Shown here one piece after another: positions 1 to 9,060 of a DNA stretch of 52,532 nt. How positions within the stretch are numbered: the stretch's first letter is position 1; each line of letters begins with the position of its first letter. The notes beneath the pieces were generated by a model. That model had not been told where the DNA came from. It ran no database searches and saw only the letters and a program-made list of their open reading frames with translations. Position numbers and translations under genes: made by a program. The DNA is from JAWXBM01 sp034440115 (GTDB lineage Bacteria > Pseudomonadota > Gammaproteobacteria > Xanthomonadales > SZUA-36), in contig JAWXBM010000059.1 in assembly GCA_034440115.1 (NCBI GenBank), positions 1 through 52,532 on the forward strand, read 5' to 3'.

Positions 1-16
1 CTGCATACTTGCTCAT
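1..16 (-). CDS. Partial gene, first five codons (MSKYA), probable transposase
   Basis: ATG at 16-14 on the minus strand, preceded 7 bases upstream by AGGAG (28-24). Only M-S-K-Y-A is visible before the window ends. The same start lies at the right edge, where one more residue (V) is visible. IS110-type transposases often begin with a short N-terminus of this kind, but this is a guess from six residues. Confidence 0.4.
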
Positions 17-95
17 CTCGGAACTCCTATTTGTTCAGGGAGTTACGACGTTATACTGGGACCTTATCAATAGCTGAGAAACATGGATAATCAGG
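1..95 (-). mobile_element. Left copy of a 95-bp inverted repeat: 5' end of a probable insertion sequence
   Basis: Bases 1-95 are an exact reverse complement of 52434-52528. Read on the minus strand, the repeat runs from its inner edge (CCTGATTATCC, ending at base 95) through about 70 untranslated bases to AGGAG, a 7-base spacer and an ATG that opens a gene leaving the window. On the inner side the repeat stops inside the last sense codon of the thioredoxin gene and supplies its stop codon. A short leader, a strong ribosome binding site and a repeated copy elsewhere are typical of an insertion sequence. The family cannot be fixed from six codons, and no terminal inverted repeat or target duplication can be seen because each copy is cut by the window edge. 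Confidence 0.65.
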
Positions 96-1026
96 TAGGG
101 CTAAATAACCCCTGCAACATCGCATCGATTTTTGCGCCGTCCTCAAAAAGGGTGCTTCTGAATTCTTCTTTTCCGTTTTTAAATACAATTAAGGTTGGAT
201 AATACTTGATTTTATATCGGACGTGCAGCTCATTGGATTTGTCTATTTCCAGGCCAAACGGAACTTTATATTTCTCTTCGTAATCAATGAGTTCTTTCTC
301 TCCGACCCATAGTCTCGTAGAGATTCCCCGCCAGGTCAGGGCAGGATATTTGGCGGATAATTCATTGATCAGTTTTTGGCCCGCTATACAGTTTTTACTA
401 ACTTCTGGCCGGGTCTCTTCAAGATACCAATCACACCAGGGCGCTAGAAAAAACACGGCTTCATCGCGGTTTTCCAAAGACAAGGCCGTTGGTCGAACAT
501 CAAATTCATCTGCGCTGGCTCGATCCTCTGATTTTCCGGCACGACCTGCGGCCGCTTCGGCTAAAGCACTATTGAGCGCTTCGTTGGCCTCATGCCCGCG
601 ATATAGCATGTTCCCCTGCTTGTCGAGCACGATATGGTAGGGCGTACCCACCAAGCCCACTTGCCGTGAAAATTCACCGGAAACATCCAGAAAAATTGGC
701 GCGTCCAGATTAAATCGCTGCTTGACTTGCTCAATGCGATGGACATCCTCATTGATATCTATATTGATGAGGAAAATGTCTAACTCATTCTTGTACTTTT
801 CAGTCGCCCCCTGAAAATGCGGCATCTGCTGCAAACAGGTTTGGCACCAGGTGGCCCAAAACTTAAGATAGACCGGCTTGCCCGACAGGATCTCTCCAAA
901 CAATGCAGGCTTCCCATTTAAGTCCTGCAGCGCGATGTGAGACCAGTTGCCAGCGACCCCATTGGCGAATCCAGTGGCTGTGCTTGCCAATGCAAAACAG
1001 CCGATTACAAACGAGCGTATTAACAT
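91..1026 (-). CDS. Exported double thioredoxin-fold protein, TlpA-like N-terminal domain
   Basis: 311 residues with a Sec signal peptide (about residues 1-21). Residues 28-160 form a TlpA/ResA-type domain with the redox pair Cys61-Cys64 in ATWCQTC and the cis-proline turn GTP at 127-129, so a periplasmic thiol-disulfide role is expected. Residues 180-310 form a second thioredoxin-like domain. It keeps the APWC position (Cys198) but lacks the second active-site cysteine, so it is probably structural or substrate-binding. AGGAG sits 6 bases before the ATG. The last sense codon spans the junction with the terminal repeat and the stop at 91-93 lies inside that repeat, so the native C-terminus may have been slightly longer. 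It is last in the minus-strand run, 92 bases after lldD. Confidence 0.85.
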   Translation of the reverse strand: MLIRSFVIGCFALASTATGFANGVAGNWSHIALQDLNGKPALFGEILSGKPVYLKFWATWCQTCLQQMPHFQGATEKYKNELDIFLINIDINEDVHRIEQVKQRFNLDAPIFLDVSGEFSRQVGLVGTPYHIVLDKQGNMLYRGHEANEALNSALAEAAAGRAGKSEDRASADEFDVRPTALSLENRDEAVFFLAPWCDWYLEETRPEVSKNCIAGQKLINELSAKYPALTWRGISTRLWVGEKELIDYEEKYKVPFGLEIDKSNELHVRYKIKYYPTLIVFKNGKEEFRSTLFEDGAKIDAMLQGLFSPT

Positions 1027-1118
1027 TCGGTACTCCTACAATTCCGCACATTGCACCTTTAATCCGGATCAGATGAATAGTGGCGCCTGGCCCGCCGGAA
1101 ATTTTGTCCGTTCCACTC

Positions 1119-2267
1119 TCACCGTAACCAGCCTTTATCCAGCCTGCTTAGTGCGGTGCAACCCAGTTGGGCAAGCCCGCGGGTGATCTCATCACGAAAG
1201 ATTTCAATGGCCTGTTCCCCGCCCCGGTCGCCGAGCGCTGCTGCAGCAAAATAGAATGAGCGGCCGGCGAAGACGAATTTTGCCCCTTTGGCGAACGCGC
1301 GCAACACATCGGTGCCGCTGCGAATGCCGCTGTCCAGCATCACAGCACAACGCTCGCCCACTGCTGCAACTATTGATTCCAGAACCTCAATTGAAGCCGG
1401 TGAAGCGTCCATCTGCCGGCCGCCATGATTTGAAACGATGATCCCGTCAACGCCCAAATCACATGCGCTCACCGCATTTTCAGCCCCAAGCACGCCTTTT
1501 ATCACCAGTGTTCCGTCCCAGAGCTCACGGATCCGGCGCAAATGCTCCTCGGTCACTCCCTTTACCAGCAATTTCGATACAAATCCTGCCATGCCCCCAA
1601 GGCTTGTCATTTCCTGTGGTGCATAGCTAGATAATGTCTCGAATCTTGGCAATCCATAGCGACTCAGCCCCAGGGTCCATTGGGGGCACATTGCCGAAAA
1701 AAGCAAATTCCGTGCTGTCAATTTCAACGGAAGCGTCAATCCGCTGCGCAGCTCACGCTCCCTCTTAGCGCCGACCGGTACATCGACGGTAACCACCAAA
1801 ACCCGGTAGCCTGCAGCGCTGGCTCGTTTGATCAAGTCTTCTGTTATTGACCAGTCATGAGTCGGGTACAGTTGAAACCAGGACCACCCTTCTGTTTTTT
1901 CGGCGACGGTCTCCATCGAAGTCGTTCCAGCCATACTCAATACAAAAGGAATTTGAGCCTGTTGTGCAGCACGCGCAAGCATGAGTTCGGATCCCGGCCA
2001 AATCATGCCGGCAAGACCCACTGGCGCGATACCAATCGGCATGGCGTAGCGCTTGCCAAACAAGGGAGTGGAGATATCGCAGTTTGAAATATCGCGCAGG
2101 TAGCGCGGTACCAGTTGCACAGCGTCCAAAGCCTGGCGGTTTTGCCTCAAACCGATTTCACAGCCAATTCCACCTTGAAGATACTCCAAGGCAAAGTGGG
2201 GGATTCTGCGGCCGGCGCGTTTTTCAAGGTCGAATATAGACGGATATCTGCTGTCATAGCCGGCCAT
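1119..2267 (-). CDS. lldD: FMN-dependent L-2-hydroxyacid dehydrogenase (lactate dehydrogenase/glycolate oxidase family)
   Basis: 382 residues from the ATG at 2267, normal for the family. An alternative start at 2306 would run 40 bases into the preceding gene. The ATG at 2267 overlaps the MFS stop as TAATG, which suggests translational coupling. The FMN TIM-barrel signature SNHGGRQ is at about 279-285, with the catalytic base His281 and substrate-binding Arg284, followed by the LDSGIRSG phosphate-binding loop. Members oxidise L-lactate, glycolate, mandelate or related 2-hydroxyacids to 2-oxoacids and pass electrons to quinone or oxygen. The exact substrate is unknown. The same run also encodes a D-2-hydroxyacid type FAD oxidase (6821-8212). 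The symbol indicates family, not proven substrate. Confidence 0.85.
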   Translation of the reverse strand: MAGYDSRYPSIFDLEKRAGRRIPHFALEYLQGGIGCEIGLRQNRQALDAVQLVPRYLRDISNCDISTPLFGKRYAMPIGIAPVGLAGMIWPGSELMLARAAQQAQIPFVLSMAGTTSMETVAEKTEGWSWFQLYPTHDWSITEDLIKRASAAGYRVLVVTVDVPVGAKRERELRSGLTLPLKLTARNLLFSAMCPQWTLGLSRYGLPRFETLSSYAPQEMTSLGGMAGFVSKLLVKGVTEEHLRRIRELWDGTLVIKGVLGAENAVSACDLGVDGIIVSNHGGRQMDASPASIEVLESIVAAVGERCAVMLDSGIRSGTDVLRAFAKGAKFVFAGRSFYFAAAALGDRGGEQAIEIFRDEITRGLAQLGCTALSRLDKGWLR

Positions 2268-3706
2268 TAACTTTGATTCCGAAGGTCCAGTGCTGCGGTC
2301 TTCCATCCGCTTTCCGCATCCGCAAGGCTGCGCCGGTAATGTTTCAGACCCACCGCAATAATGAGCGCTGACAGCGGACCGGTAATTGCTGCGACCGTCG
2401 CCAGCGAATAGCCCACTAAAGCCGCCTCTCCGTAGACATAGTCAGTGAACACTGCGACCAGTGTCGGGCCGAGCCCGAGCCCAATGATGTTAATGGTGAA
2501 CATATAGACAGCTGAAACTTGCGCGCGCATCTGGTTGGGCGTAATCGGCTGCAATGCAGCCGGGGCGATTCCGTGGGGCAAGCTCCAGAAAAATGTCAGT
2601 GGCACCACCAACGCAAGTGCCAGCCATTCATTACTCACCAAAAAGGCGGCAATGCCGAACGGTGTAGACAATAGCGCGCCAAAGATGATCACACGCAGGC
2701 TGGCGTCCTTATAGCCACGCCGCCGTAATGCTTCGGAAATCCAGCCGGCCCCCACTACACCCGATGTGCCAAACACAAGCAATATCGATCCGTAGATGAC
2801 CCCGACTTCAGCTGCCGTCCAACCGTGTACGCGCACAAAGAACGCAGGCGTCCACGACAGGATTGCATAAGCCAGCATGATGAAAATGGAGACGCCGACC
2901 ATGTGACTCGCATAGGTACGCCAATGCCCCCGCAGGAATGCAAGCACCGTCCTGACGGGGATGCTTTTTGGTCTGGCGCCTGAATCAATTCCCAGGACAC
3001 CCTTGCGTACCGGCTCGCGTAAAGTAAAAATCAACGCCGCCAAAATAACCCCGGGCAAGCCAACAACAACAAATGCCATTTGCCAGGTTCGAACCGTCCC
3101 CAGGAGCGGCAACTGAACCGATCCGATACTCGTCACATAATTAACGACAAAACCGCCGATGACATAGGCCAATCCGGCGCCAAGGAAACTGCCTCCGGTA
3201 TAAACAGCGATTGCCCGGGTCACTTTGTCAGCCGGAAAATAATCACTGATCATGGAATAGGCTGAGGGCGACAGTGCGGCTTCACCGACGCCCACTCCAA
3301 CGCGCGCGACAAACAGCTGAGTGAAAGATTTTGCCAGGCCACAGGCACAAGTCATCAGGCTCCAGAGAAATACACCTATGCCGATAATCATGCGGCGGTT
3401 TGCGACATCTGCAAATCGCGCAATGGGAATCCCCATGATGGTGTAAAAAAGGGCAAAGGCCATTCCTTGCAAAAGAGATATCTGCGTATCCGAGAGCTGC
3501 AGATCTTGCCGAATTGGATCGACCAGCAGGTTGATGATCTGACGATCAATGAATGAGAAAGTATAGGCGACGGTCAGCATGCTGACGACGTACCAGGCGT
3601 ATCGTTGGTTCGGGAAGTCTACATCAGCATCCGTGGTCGTTCGTTCATGTTCCACAGTGGTGCGTGCGTTTTCCGGAATGTCTGCGTGTTGCGGCTTTTT
3701 TTTCAT
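2267..3706 (-). CDS. Major facilitator superfamily transporter, spinster-like
   Basis: 479 residues with about 12 hydrophobic segments. After a roughly 35-residue polar N-terminus, TM1 carries FSFIDRQIINLL, and the TM2-3 loop carries the MFS motif as ARFADVANRR. The arrangement resembles spinster-type and hexuronate/organic-anion MFS carriers of proteobacterial catabolic clusters. The start at 3706 (MKKKPQ) lies 10 bases after the stop of the aldolase gene. The longer reading from 3754 would overlap that gene and is less likely. It probably imports an organic acid handled by the neighbouring aldolase and 2-hydroxyacid dehydrogenase, but the substrate cannot be read from the sequence. Confidence 0.85.
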   Translation of the reverse strand: MKKKPQHADIPENARTTVEHERTTTDADVDFPNQRYAWYVVSMLTVAYTFSFIDRQIINLLVDPIRQDLQLSDTQISLLQGMAFALFYTIMGIPIARFADVANRRMIIGIGVFLWSLMTCACGLAKSFTQLFVARVGVGVGEAALSPSAYSMISDYFPADKVTRAIAVYTGGSFLGAGLAYVIGGFVVNYVTSIGSVQLPLLGTVRTWQMAFVVVGLPGVILAALIFTLREPVRKGVLGIDSGARPKSIPVRTVLAFLRGHWRTYASHMVGVSIFIMLAYAILSWTPAFFVRVHGWTAAEVGVIYGSILLVFGTSGVVGAGWISEALRRRGYKDASLRVIIFGALLSTPFGIAAFLVSNEWLALALVVPLTFFWSLPHGIAPAALQPITPNQMRAQVSAVYMFTINIIGLGLGPTLVAVFTDYVYGEAALVGYSLATVAAITGPLSALIIAVGLKHYRRSLADAESGWKTAALDLRNQS

Positions 3707-3716
3707 TTGCGCATGC

Positions 3717-4532
3717 TCACTTGGACATATCCCCGTATGCAAATGTGGAACCACGAGTTGTATCTGGTGCTTTCAGGTCGCGTCCAAGTGCGCTCAGCGC
3801 CTGGCTGGCTCCCAGGCCAACAAACATCATATCGGATGCGAGAATGATCGCATCCATCCCATGCTCCAAAGCCAGTTTTGCGTTTTCAATGCTTCCCGCA
3901 AAGGTAGCGATCTGCACGCCCGCCGCCTGGCACTGTTCCGTAATGCGTTTCACCACCGGCGCAGGATCAGCAGGACTCTCACCTGCAGCTGAACGGCAGG
4001 CGATCGATAAATCACCGGGGCCGATGAAGAACATATCCACCCCTTCCACCGTCAGAATTTCTTGTAGATTATCTACTGCTGCCCGCGTTTCAATCTGAAT
4101 GACGACCACGGTGTTCTTGTCGGCCTGCTGGACATAGTCCGCAATATCGCGGCCATAGGCGGTGGCGCGGCCCGGCCCACAACCACGTCGGCCTAGCGGG
4201 GGAAATCGTGCCGCTGCGACAGCTGCTTTTGCTTGTTCAGCAGTTTCTATACAGGGCACAACGATTCCGGCGGCCCCGGCATCCAAAGCTTGCTTGATCA
4301 GAACCGGGTCAAGTCCTGCCACCCGGACAAGGCAGGGCATTCCACGTGATTCCGCTGCGGCAACAGCGGTGTTAATGGCTGTCACGTCAAATGGGGAATG
4401 CTCTGCTTCCAAACAGAGAAAATCAAATGGCAGAGTCGCCATATACTCGGCCATACCGGCATACGGTATCTGGATAAACGTTCCGATTTTGGCCGGTGCA
4501 CCATCCAGGCGAGGCAGGAGCCAGCTGGTCAT
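3717..4532 (-). CDS. HpcH/HpaI family class II aldolase (2-oxo-3-deoxy acid aldolase)
   Basis: 271 residues from ATG 4532, the family length. The open frame extends to 4622, but that would overlap the preceding gene by about 77 bases, while 4532 lies 13 bases after its stop. Active-site residues fall at positions expected for E. coli HpaI: the His of AEHSPFD (45), Arg70, metal ligands Glu148 (QIETR) and Asp174 (GPGDLS). Members reversibly cleave 2-oxo-4-hydroxy acids to pyruvate plus an aldehyde with a divalent metal. The pyruvate/aldehyde chemistry fits the adjacent dehydrogenases and MFS carrier. The acceptor is unknown. Confidence 0.88.
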   Translation of the reverse strand: MTSWLLPRLDGAPAKIGTFIQIPYAGMAEYMATLPFDFLCLEAEHSPFDVTAINTAVAAAESRGMPCLVRVAGLDPVLIKQALDAGAAGIVVPCIETAEQAKAAVAAARFPPLGRRGCGPGRATAYGRDIADYVQQADKNTVVVIQIETRAAVDNLQEILTVEGVDMFFIGPGDLSIACRSAAGESPADPAPVVKRITEQCQAAGVQIATFAGSIENAKLALEHGMDAIILASDMMFVGLGASQALSALGRDLKAPDTTRGSTFAYGDMSK

Positions 4533-4545
4533 GGGCTTGTTGGCA

Positions 4546-4926
4546 TTAAACGCCACCCAACAGGAAGAACGGTCGCCCAACTTTGGCTTCAATCCGCAAG
4601 TAGCGATCGAGGCGCGCGCCATCTACGGTCTGCCGCAGGCAATGCAGCATGGCCGGTATCATGTTGAGATCATCCAGTTCGTAGATCAGATACCAGGTGA
4701 AATCAGATGTCGCCGGAGGTCCTACGTTAAACAGGTCGTCATCCAGCGTGCACAAAACACGGGCACCCAGCTTCGGCCACTCTTCATTGAATATCGCCAT
4801 GGCTCTTGGCAGAACAACTTCCCGCCGTTCATCATCATCCGCTTTCAACCAACCATCGACAGCTGCACCCAGAAAAATAACCCGGTATGGTTTTGGAATG
4901 CTTGGTGCTTTAAAGTCTACTGCCAT
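4546..4926 (-). CDS. Small cytoplasmic protein, IacB-like
   Basis: 126 residues, no signal peptide or membrane segment. AGGAG lies 10 bases before the ATG. The central LDDDLFNVGPP followed by an aromatic strand (WYLIYELDD) and the C-terminal RIEAKVGRPF resemble, from memory, the small IacB-type proteins of indole-3-acetate catabolic clusters, whose biochemical role is not established. It is sandwiched between a short-chain dehydrogenase and the HpaI aldolase with a 13-base gap to the latter, so it belongs to the same transcript. No catalytic motif is recognisable. It could be a small ferredoxin-like-fold enzyme or an accessory subunit. Confidence 0.6.
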   Translation of the reverse strand: MAVDFKAPSIPKPYRVIFLGAAVDGWLKADDDERREVVLPRAMAIFNEEWPKLGARVLCTLDDDLFNVGPPATSDFTWYLIYELDDLNMIPAMLHCLRQTVDGARLDRYLRIEAKVGRPFFLLGGV

Positions 4927-4979
4927 TTTAACTTTCTCCTCATTTCTAACTCTGTTGACGATCAGATTTCATAGCTAAA

Positions 4980-5735
4980 TCAGCGCATGTACAAACCACC
5001 ATTAATGTCGATGGTCGTACCGGTAATGAATGATGCGTGATCGGAAGCCAGGAAAACACCCGCAGCGCCAACCTCGGCAGGATCGCCAACACGGCCAACC
5101 GGTATGGCCTTTGTCAAAGCCTCGATACGGTCAGTTGGCAAGGTATCCATGATGGGCGTCCGGATGGCCGCTGGCGCAAGCGCATTTACTGTGACGCCGG
5201 TACCAGCCAGCGCCTGTGCAAAATTTTTGGTAATGGAAATAATTCCTGCTTTTGACGCTGCATAGTGTGCGCCGGCCACCCGGCTCGGCTGCTGGCCGGC
5301 GAGGGAGGTTAAATTAATGATGCGCCCCCAGCCCTTATCCTTTAAGTGCCGGCCTGCAATCTGACAACCAAAAAAAACGCTGCGCAGGTTGGTGGCGAGT
5401 ACATCGTCCCATTCCTGCAAGTCGATTTCCCAAATATTTCGAATGACCGTGACCGCAGCATTATTGACCACGATGTCGATACCACCGGTTCGCTCAGCAA
5501 AAGAGGTGAAGGTCTTTTCAAACGCACCGATATCACGTACATCCAGGTTGGCTGTGAATACTCTGTCTGCACCCGTGTCTTTCATTTCTGCAGCAGTCTT
5601 TTCGACAGCCTCACAGACATCGGTCAATATCACTCGAGCGCCCGCGGCATGCATCGCATGTGCGATCGCAGCGCCCAGGCCTTGTGCCGCACCCGTAACA
5701 AAGGCTGTCTTACCCATAAGATTTCCGGTCATCAC
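4980..5735 (-). CDS. Short-chain dehydrogenase/reductase (classical SDR)
   Basis: About 251 residues. Rossmann motif TGAAQGLG at 14-21, NNAA at 91-94 and the catalytic triad Ser144-Tyr158-Lys162 (YAASK) are intact, so an active NAD(P)-dependent alcohol/ketone oxidoreductase is expected. The Asp at the end of beta-2 (LTDV) favours NAD(H). An AAGGAGG sequence precedes two adjacent possible starts: GTG at 5735 (8-base spacing) and ATG at 5732 (11-base spacing). The 43-base gap to the next gene start supports one transcript. It probably interconverts a hydroxy intermediate of the same pathway. Confidence 0.88.
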   Translation of the reverse strand: MMTGNLMGKTAFVTGAAQGLGAAIAHAMHAAGARVILTDVCEAVEKTAAEMKDTGADRVFTANLDVRDIGAFEKTFTSFAERTGGIDIVVNNAAVTVIRNIWEIDLQEWDDVLATNLRSVFFGCQIAGRHLKDKGWGRIINLTSLAGQQPSRVAGAHYAASKAGIISITKNFAQALAGTGVTVNALAPAAIRTPIMDTLPTDRIEALTKAIPVGRVGDPAEVGAAGVFLASDHASFITGTTIDINGGLYMR

Positions 5736-5778
5736 CCTGCTTTCCTCCTTAATGTGACTCCATCTATATCACGATTAC

Positions 5779-6774
5779 TCATTGACAGTGGACGGGCGGT
5801 CGCGCCTTCGGTCTGCTGTCGCGCTGATTCGTTTTTTCAAACACCAGCACAGCCGCAGCAAGGTCTTCGAATGCTGCGCCAACGGACTTGAACACCGTCA
5901 GATCTTTATCGTTTGTACTATCCGGTAAACAGCCTGCCAGCAGTTCGGCCAGATCTGCCTTGATATCAATCCTGCTGATGATGCCCCGTTCCAATGGCTC
6001 AGTGATGTCGCCGGCCTCTTTCAGCACTCCCTCATAGGTATCCACGAAAATCAAGGCGCGCCTGATCAGTTCATCATCTGCTTCTCGCATGTCCGGCCGA
6101 TAACCGCCAACCAGGTCGATATGACTGCCCGGCTTGCACCATGCGCCAAAAAGCACTGGCTGCATCGAGGAAGTTATCGTTGAAATGATGTCCGCTTCTC
6201 CGGCCGCAGATTCGAGATTTGAAGCAACACGCAGATCCACGCCGGTCAACTGCATACTCTCGATCACCTTTTCAGCCTTGCTTATGTCACGGCTCCACAG
6301 GGAAATGCTTTTTGGACTCATGATTTCCGCATAGGCATTGATATAGTAACGCGACAGGTTTCCTGCCCCGATGACCAGGACATTCTCTGCCGGCCGGGCG
6401 ACCAGGCACTGGGCAGCAAGCATGGATGCTGCTGCGGTTCGATAGGCAGTGAGCTCCGCGGCATCCATCAGCGCCAACGGTTCACCAGTCCGGCCATTGA
6501 ACAGGGCATACACTCCCGACAGATTCGGCAACCCCCGGCTGACATTGTCCGGATACAGAGTGACAATTTTGAAACCCAGATAAAAATCGTCTCTCCAGGC
6601 CAGCATGAGCAGCAGCCTGGCGTCGATGCTCCAGTGTTTCCCAATCTCGTAGTGCATCCGTTCGGGCAAAGAATGGCCTTGTTTAAGCGCAAGCCTCATG
6701 GATGAAATCAATTCCGTATAGGACAAACAATCTGCAATGGATTCAGCCCCGATGAAAGGCAAACGCTCTTTCAT
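5779..6774 (-). CDS. Ornithine cyclodeaminase/mu-crystallin family protein
   Basis: 331 residues. Substrate-side residues lie in FKIVTLYP (Lys69), TAYRTAAAS (Arg112) and the dinucleotide loop VIGAGNLSRYY at about 134-144; PGSHIDLVGGYRPDMRE is the usual C-terminal family block. Members include ornithine cyclodeaminase, alanine dehydrogenase, ketimine reductases and N-substituted amino-acid synthases, so the reaction is uncertain, but an amino acid/imino acid redox or deamination step with NAD(P) is expected. The C-terminal tail is polar and probably disordered. It is co-transcribed with the FAD-linked oxidase upstream (46-base gap) and the SDR downstream (43-base gap). Confidence 0.85.
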   Translation of the reverse strand: MKERLPFIGAESIADCLSYTELISSMRLALKQGHSLPERMHYEIGKHWSIDARLLLMLAWRDDFYLGFKIVTLYPDNVSRGLPNLSGVYALFNGRTGEPLALMDAAELTAYRTAAASMLAAQCLVARPAENVLVIGAGNLSRYYINAYAEIMSPKSISLWSRDISKAEKVIESMQLTGVDLRVASNLESAAGEADIISTITSSMQPVLFGAWCKPGSHIDLVGGYRPDMREADDELIRRALIFVDTYEGVLKEAGDITEPLERGIISRIDIKADLAELLAGCLPDSTNDKDLTVFKSVGAAFEDLAAAVLVFEKTNQRDSRPKARPPVHCQ

Positions 6775-6820
6775 TTCTCAGGCACCCTGGGTGAGCACCT
6801 TGGAATTCCATTCGGCCCCA

Positions 6821-8212
6821 TCAGGCAGGGCCTTGCTGATTGGGTATTTTCTTGCCCGGATTCATCAAATTGCGGGGATCGAGTGCGAGTTTGAGGTCCC
6901 GCATGACGCTCAGGCAATCTTCCCCAAACTCATCTGCCATATATTTCATTTTTTGCAGCCCAATTCCATGCTCTCCGGTGCAGGTTCCGTCCATTGCAAG
7001 GGCGCGCGCCACCAATCGGTCATAAAACGATTCAACCTGCTCAAGCTCGCCCTTTGCCGCCGGGTCGATAAGAAACGCGACGTGAAAATTGCCGTCTCCG
7101 ACATGACCGGCGATGACATGATCCACATCGACATTCGTAGTCGCATCTGCTTTTGTTTCAGTGATACATTCAGCCAGGCGCGAAATCGGCACGCAAACAT
7201 CAGTTGCGTAATTCCTGGCACCCGGACGCATCGCCAAAAAAGCATAGGCAGCATTGTGACGCGCGGTCCACATGGTATTGGCTTCTTCCTCGTTTGCTGT
7301 CCAGCGAAAATCTGTGCAGCCGTGTTCCCTGCAAATATCTCCAAATAGCTCGGCATCCTCTTTGACCGATGATTCACTGCCGTGAAATTCCACAAAAAGA
7401 CAGGGGACAGGCTCGAATGCTGTCTTGGAAAAATTATTGATTGCCGCGATAAGAAGTTCGTCGACCAACTCGATGCGAGCCATTGGAATATTGCATTGAA
7501 GCGTGGCGATCACCGCATTCACCGCCGCCGTCAAATCCACAAACTGAACACAGGCGGATGATGATGCAGCGGGACGGCCATGCAACCGTACCGTCAATTC
7601 GGTGATGACACCAAGTGTTCCTTCAGAACCGACAAATAAATGCGTCAGATCGTACCCAGCTGCGGATTTTCGTGCGCGTGAACCCGTTCTGATGACACGC
7701 CCGTCCATGAGCACCACCGTCAATGAGACAACATTCTCACGCATGGTCCCATATCGCACCGTGTTGGTGCCCGATGCACGGGTCGCCGCCATACCACCCA
7801 GCGAAGCGTCGGCACCGGGATCGACGGAAAAAAACAGGCCAGTATCACGCAGGTATTGATTGAGCCGTTTATAGGTCAATCCCGCCTGAACCCGGCAATT
7901 AAAATCCTCGGTGTGCAGAGCCAATACCTTGTCCATCCGGGACAGATCAATGGTAATACCACCGCATACTGCGTTGACCAGCCCCGCAACACCTGTGCCC
8001 GTTCCAAACGGGATAACCGGAACGCTGTTGGCATTACAGATACTGACGATTTTCTTCACCTCCTCCGTGCTCTCGACAAAGCAAACTGCCTCAGGTGGCT
8101 GCCATTCATGCCAGGATTCATCGTGTCCGTGTTGTTCCAGAATGCTGGAATTTACCGTAATTCGTTCACCAATTACCTTCCGAATCTGATTCACAGCATT
8201 TGTAATTGGCAC
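6821..8212 (-). CDS. FAD-linked oxidase, D-2-hydroxyacid dehydrogenase/GlcD type
   Basis: 463 residues. The N-terminal PCMH-type FAD domain has PFGTGTGVAGLV at about 70-81 and SLGGMAATRASGTNTVRYG for pyrophosphate binding. The C-terminal cap carries HVGDGNFH and GTCTGEHGIG, the His-containing motifs of D-lactate dehydrogenase (cytochrome) and glycolate oxidase GlcD. Members oxidise D-2-hydroxyacids to 2-oxoacids. GTG start at 8212, with GGAG about 10 bases upstream. A second 2-hydroxyacid dehydrogenase of the opposite stereochemical class (lldD) is in the same run, suggesting that both enantiomers of a 2-hydroxyacid are handled. Confidence 0.88.
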   Translation of the reverse strand: MPITNAVNQIRKVIGERITVNSSILEQHGHDESWHEWQPPEAVCFVESTEEVKKIVSICNANSVPVIPFGTGTGVAGLVNAVCGGITIDLSRMDKVLALHTEDFNCRVQAGLTYKRLNQYLRDTGLFFSVDPGADASLGGMAATRASGTNTVRYGTMRENVVSLTVVLMDGRVIRTGSRARKSAAGYDLTHLFVGSEGTLGVITELTVRLHGRPAASSSACVQFVDLTAAVNAVIATLQCNIPMARIELVDELLIAAINNFSKTAFEPVPCLFVEFHGSESSVKEDAELFGDICREHGCTDFRWTANEEEANTMWTARHNAAYAFLAMRPGARNYATDVCVPISRLAECITETKADATTNVDVDHVIAGHVGDGNFHVAFLIDPAAKGELEQVESFYDRLVARALAMDGTCTGEHGIGLQKMKYMADEFGEDCLSVMRDLKLALDPRNLMNPGKKIPNQQGPA

Positions 8213-8250
8213 CGTATCTCTACTCCAATTTCAGACGACGGTCATTGTTG

Positions 8251-9060
8251 TCAACGTGCTCTTGCCAATTGTTGCCTGATCGCTTGATCAACATCCGAAA
8301 TGGTATAGCTGATCTGGAAGCTGTCGCCCGGTTTTGGATGATACATATTGCCGCGAAAAGGCGCCGTCAGTGCGGTGCCCTGTTTATCCAGCAACCAGAT
8401 GTTCGGTACGCCATATTTCTGATTTTCATCTGGATCACGAAACTTTCCTTGCCAGTCATATATCGTACCCGCAGTCGGCGTCTTGCCCGGAGACCTGTCC
8501 ATCATCAGCCGCAGGCGCAAGTCATAGTAAGGCTGTTGTGGAATGATGCCGTTTTCCAGAGCCGCCTGTGTGGTGTGAATGAACAACTTCACTGCATTGA
8601 TGAACTCAATGGAGTCGTCTGGCTGATCAAGAAACAGGCGGTCACTGAACCCAAGGTACTTACTATGAAAAACCGGCGCGCAAGCCACGAAGACAAAACC
8701 AACCTGGGTATTCTGGTATGCGTCCTTGAGCGTGCGCAACATATGCAGATCTTCAAAGGAATCAGGACACCAGATGCCGCCCGGGCTATTGTGACCCATT
8801 GCGCCACCGCCGAAGATAAAGAGCACATTCACCTCGTTAGGGGAATTATTCTTCAGAATGGACAGCAAACTGTGATTGCTCAGATTCCTGTCTGTAACAA
8901 AAACTTCCGGCGAAATTGAATCGCCGGCCTGATAGGCGTCGAGATTTGGCGGTAATTTCGGGCTATCTTTTTGACTTGTGCCGGCACGTACAGCCGAAGG
9001 GGCAGCAAGCACCGAACCCATTGCAAGAAGGTTTTTGGTAAAACCGCGTCGGTTCATCAT
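8251..9060 (-). CDS. Tat-exported thioredoxin-fold protein
   Basis: About 269 residues. The N-terminus MMNRRGFTKNLLAMGSVLAA is a twin-arginine signal peptide. After cleavage the chain has a thioredoxin-like layout: a strand (NVLFIFGGGAMGHN), a cysteine (GGIWCPDS), a second strand ending FVACAP, and late in the chain YGVPNIWLLDKQG, which looks like the cis-proline turn of thioredoxins and peroxiredoxins. There is no CxxC. Its start overlaps the stop of the M28 peptidase as ATGATG, so the two are translationally coupled and probably act together in the periplasm. Function unknown; a redox or cofactor-dependent role is inferred only from the fold and Tat export. Confidence 0.7.
   Translation of the reverse strand: MMNRRGFTKNLLAMGSVLAAPSAVRAGTSQKDSPKLPPNLDAYQAGDSISPEVFVTDRNLSNHSLLSILKNNSPNEVNVLFIFGGGAMGHNSPGGIWCPDSFEDLHMLRTLKDAYQNTQVGFVFVACAPVFHSKYLGFSDRLFLDQPDDSIEFINAVKLFIHTTQAALENGIIPQQPYYDLRLRLMMDRSPGKTPTAGTIYDWQGKFRDPDENQKYGVPNIWLLDKQGTALTAPFRGNMYHPKPGDSFQISYTISDVDQAIRQQLARAR

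Noticed and set aside
8206..8919. 237-codon plus-strand open frame
   Set aside because: Antisense to the Tat thioredoxin-fold gene, which has a clear signal peptide and coupling to its neighbour.
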